A stretch of DNA of 5,820 bases from Pseudomonadota bacterium (GTDB lineage: Bacteria > Pseudomonadota > Alphaproteobacteria > Sphingomonadales > Sphingomonadaceae). The position numbers and the translations under genes are program-made. The stretch lies in the NCBI GenBank assembly GCA_947474905.1, contig CANJKQ010000081.1, positions 1-5,820 on the forward strand, written 5' to 3'. The notes below the pieces were generated by a model. It was not told the DNA's origin. It searched no databases and was given only the letters and a program-made list of their open reading frames with translations. Below, piece by piece: positions 4,565 to 5,820 of this stretch. Each line of letters starts with the position of its first letter. Positions within the stretch are counted from its first letter, which is position 1.

Positions 4565-5820
4565 CTACATCTCCGGTCCGTCGTCATGGGAATGCGAGCG
4601 ATCGTCGATCTCGCGTGCAGCCTTGCTGCCGCGCTCAGCTGGCTTCTCTTCCTGGACGGGGTCATTGAGTTCGCGGGTCACGCCCGCGCGCTGCGCCGCA
4701 GCCTTCGCCGAGGCATGGTCCGCCGCCTTGTCCGGCACTTCCTGTTCGCGCCCACCATTTCGTTCGCCCAGCGGAGCCTGCTCCAGCCTGAAGGCCATCT
4801 GCCTGCCCACACTCGGATCCTGTCCGGACCCCTGCGGCAGGTTTTCCGGGGCGGGATGCTCCGGATCACCCGGCTCGGATGCACGCACGCCAGGACCGTT
4901 CTCGAGCTCGTCGCTACGTAGTTCACGCTCCGGTTCGCCGCGCGGTTCGCGTCCCCCGACTTCCGTCTCTTCGGCGTCATCTACCGGCGGCGGCACGAAC
5001 TCGATGGGCTGGACATTTTCACGCAGGACATAGCCTTCAGCGACCTTGGGATAGTCCTTGTAGGTGAGCTTGATCCGCGCCGCGTCGAAGCCTTCGGGGA
5101 AGACAAGGAAACCGCGCAGCGATGGCAGGCGCATGATGTCATCGGGGAGGACCAGCGGCTGCACTTCGGAGCGCGGCGTGATCGTCGCGGCGTCGCGGAT
5201 GTTGGAATAGCCGTAGCTGTAGGCCTCATCCATCATCCTGACTTCACGGTGGCCGATATAGTCGGAGCAGTGCTCGGCGGTGTCGCGGTCGGCGGCCGCG
5301 AGGATCAGCTTGGTACGCGCGAGCGATGCGAGGTTCTGCGCGCCTTCCTTGCCGTAGGTCTCGGCCAGCTTGGCAAAGGAATGGATGCCGAGCACGAAGG
5401 CGCCGCCGAAGCCACGAGCGGTCTGCAGGCCGTCCTCGATCGCGGGCAGGCGGTGCAGGGCATGGACCTCGTCGAAGAAGAACCAGGTGCGCAATGAGCG
5501 GGTACGCGGCAGTCGCATCAGCGTGTGGACCGCAAGGTTCATCCAGAGCGAAAGCAGCGCCCGGTTGAGCACCAGTTCGTTGTGCGAGGAGGTGATGAAC
5601 AGGATCGAGCCAGGCTTGTCCTGGTGCCGGATCCAATCGCAAATCGAGAACGGCTCCTTGCCCTCTGGCAGGAACAGCAGTGCCTGGGCATTGGTATTGA
5701 GAACGGCACGGACGGACTCGGCCATGCGCGCGGCGACCGGAGCGGTGAGCGGCTCGGCAATCGTGTTGCGGAGCAGCTCGTGGACCTCTTCGAGATCGGC
5801 CATCATCAGCCGGTAGGCAA
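4565..5820 (-). CDS. traD: Type IV coupling protein TraD (F-type), C-terminal part, cut by window edge
   Basis: TraD is the hexameric inner-membrane ATPase that hands the relaxase-DNA complex to the type IV secretion channel. The frame is open to the right edge, so the membrane anchor and Walker A are outside. Numbering is from the Met at 5806. Walker B is TWFFFDE (107-113), followed by LHRLPAIEDGLQTARGFGGAFVLGIHS and KLAETYG (to 152), closely matching F TraD 'WFFYDELPTLHKLP...[23 protein letters not shown]'. R131 aligns with the arginine finger R375 of TrwB. H142 takes the place of the usual Gln (TrwB Q386). SYGYSNIRDA (197-206) and KLTYKDYPKVAEGYV (246-260) also follow F TraD. Residues 268-413 are a low-complexity Glu/Pro/Arg-rich tail ending in DDGPEM. 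In F the acidic TraD end contacts TraM, so a relaxosome contact is plausible. The stop lies 4 bp before the relaxase ATG. Confidence 0.93.
   Translation of the reverse strand, partial: AYRLMMADLEEVHELLRNTIAEPLTAPVAARMAESVRAVLNTNAQALLFLPEGKEPFSICDWIRHQDKPGSILFITSSHNELVLNRALLSLWMNLAVHTLMRLPRTRSLRTWFFFDEVHALHRLPAIEDGLQTARGFGGAFVLGIHSFAKLAETYGKEGAQNLASLARTKLILAAADRDTAEHCSDYIGHREVRMMDEAYSYGYSNIRDAATITPRSEVQPLVLPDDIMRLPSLRGFLVFPEGFDAARIKLTYKDYPKVAEGYVLRENVQPIEFVPPPVDDAEETEVGGREPRGEPERELRSDELENGPGVRASEPGDPEHPAPENLPQGSGQDPSVGRQMAFRLEQAPLGERNGGREQEVPDKAADHASAKAAAQRAGVTRELNDPVQEEKPAERGSKAAREIDDRSHSHDDGPEM
4571..4574 (-). promoter_or_regulatory. Ribosome binding site of the relaxase gene, inside the end of traD
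   Basis: GGAG on the minus strand lies 10 bases before the ATG at 4560 and within the last codons of traD, whose TAG is at 4567-4565. It supports the start chosen for the relaxase and coupling of the two genes. Confidence 0.6.

Noticed and set aside
1555..4668. Long plus-strand open frames (1555-2472, 2500-3465, 3922-4668 and others) opposite the relaxase
   Set aside because: They are antisense shadows of a high-GC gene. The minus-strand frame carries unmistakable relaxase and helicase motifs over its whole length, while these frames show only His/Arg/Asp-rich composition.
1..5820. CRISPR arrays, tRNA or rRNA genes
   Set aside because: No regularly spaced repeats and no tRNA- or rRNA-like sequence were seen on either strand.

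Overview
The window is GC-rich DNA with strongly G/C-biased third codon positions. Its core is the 3' half of a conjugative transfer region, read entirely on the minus strand (right to left). The pairing of an F-type TraD coupling protein with a MobF (TrwC/TraI-class) relaxase-helicase, together with the base composition, suggests a self-transmissible plasmid or integrative element of a high-GC proteobacterium. An alphaproteobacterium such as a sphingomonad is my best guess, but that is inference from style, not from a diagnostic marker.

Layout in transcription order. (1) 5820-4565: C-terminal part of TraD, cut by the right edge of the window. (2) 4560-1519: an apparently intact 1013-residue relaxase with HUH nuclease and RecD-like helicase motifs. 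(3) 1522-1262: an 86-residue membrane protein starting at GTG, overlapping the relaxase stop by 4 bp. (4) 1272-1069: a 67-residue charged protein, overlapping the previous gene by 11 bp. (5) 1053-709: a 114-residue exported protein with two CxxC pairs and a very good ribosome binding site. (6) 701-661: a 15-bp GC-rich hairpin that probably ends the transcript. Gaps of 4 and 15 bp and overlaps of 4 and 11 bp indicate one operon.

Together the two large proteins process DNA for transfer: the relaxase nicks oriT, stays attached to the 5' end and unwinds the strand, and TraD pumps the complex into the type IV secretion channel. The three small genes have no family I recognise. Their position suggests accessory roles in transfer, envelope adaptation or regulation. 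No oriT, mating-pair-formation gene or operon promoter lies in the window.

Left of the hairpin the character changes. Bases 493-660 are relatively AT-rich and apparently non-coding. Bases 277-471 hold a small unrecognised minus-strand gene. Bases 1-280 look like decayed, chromosome-type material: the end of a possible GntR/FCD regulator on the plus strand abuts, near base 131, a possible fragment of a proline racemase/hydroxyproline epimerase on the minus strand. This left edge therefore probably marks the border of the transfer module with rearranged cargo.
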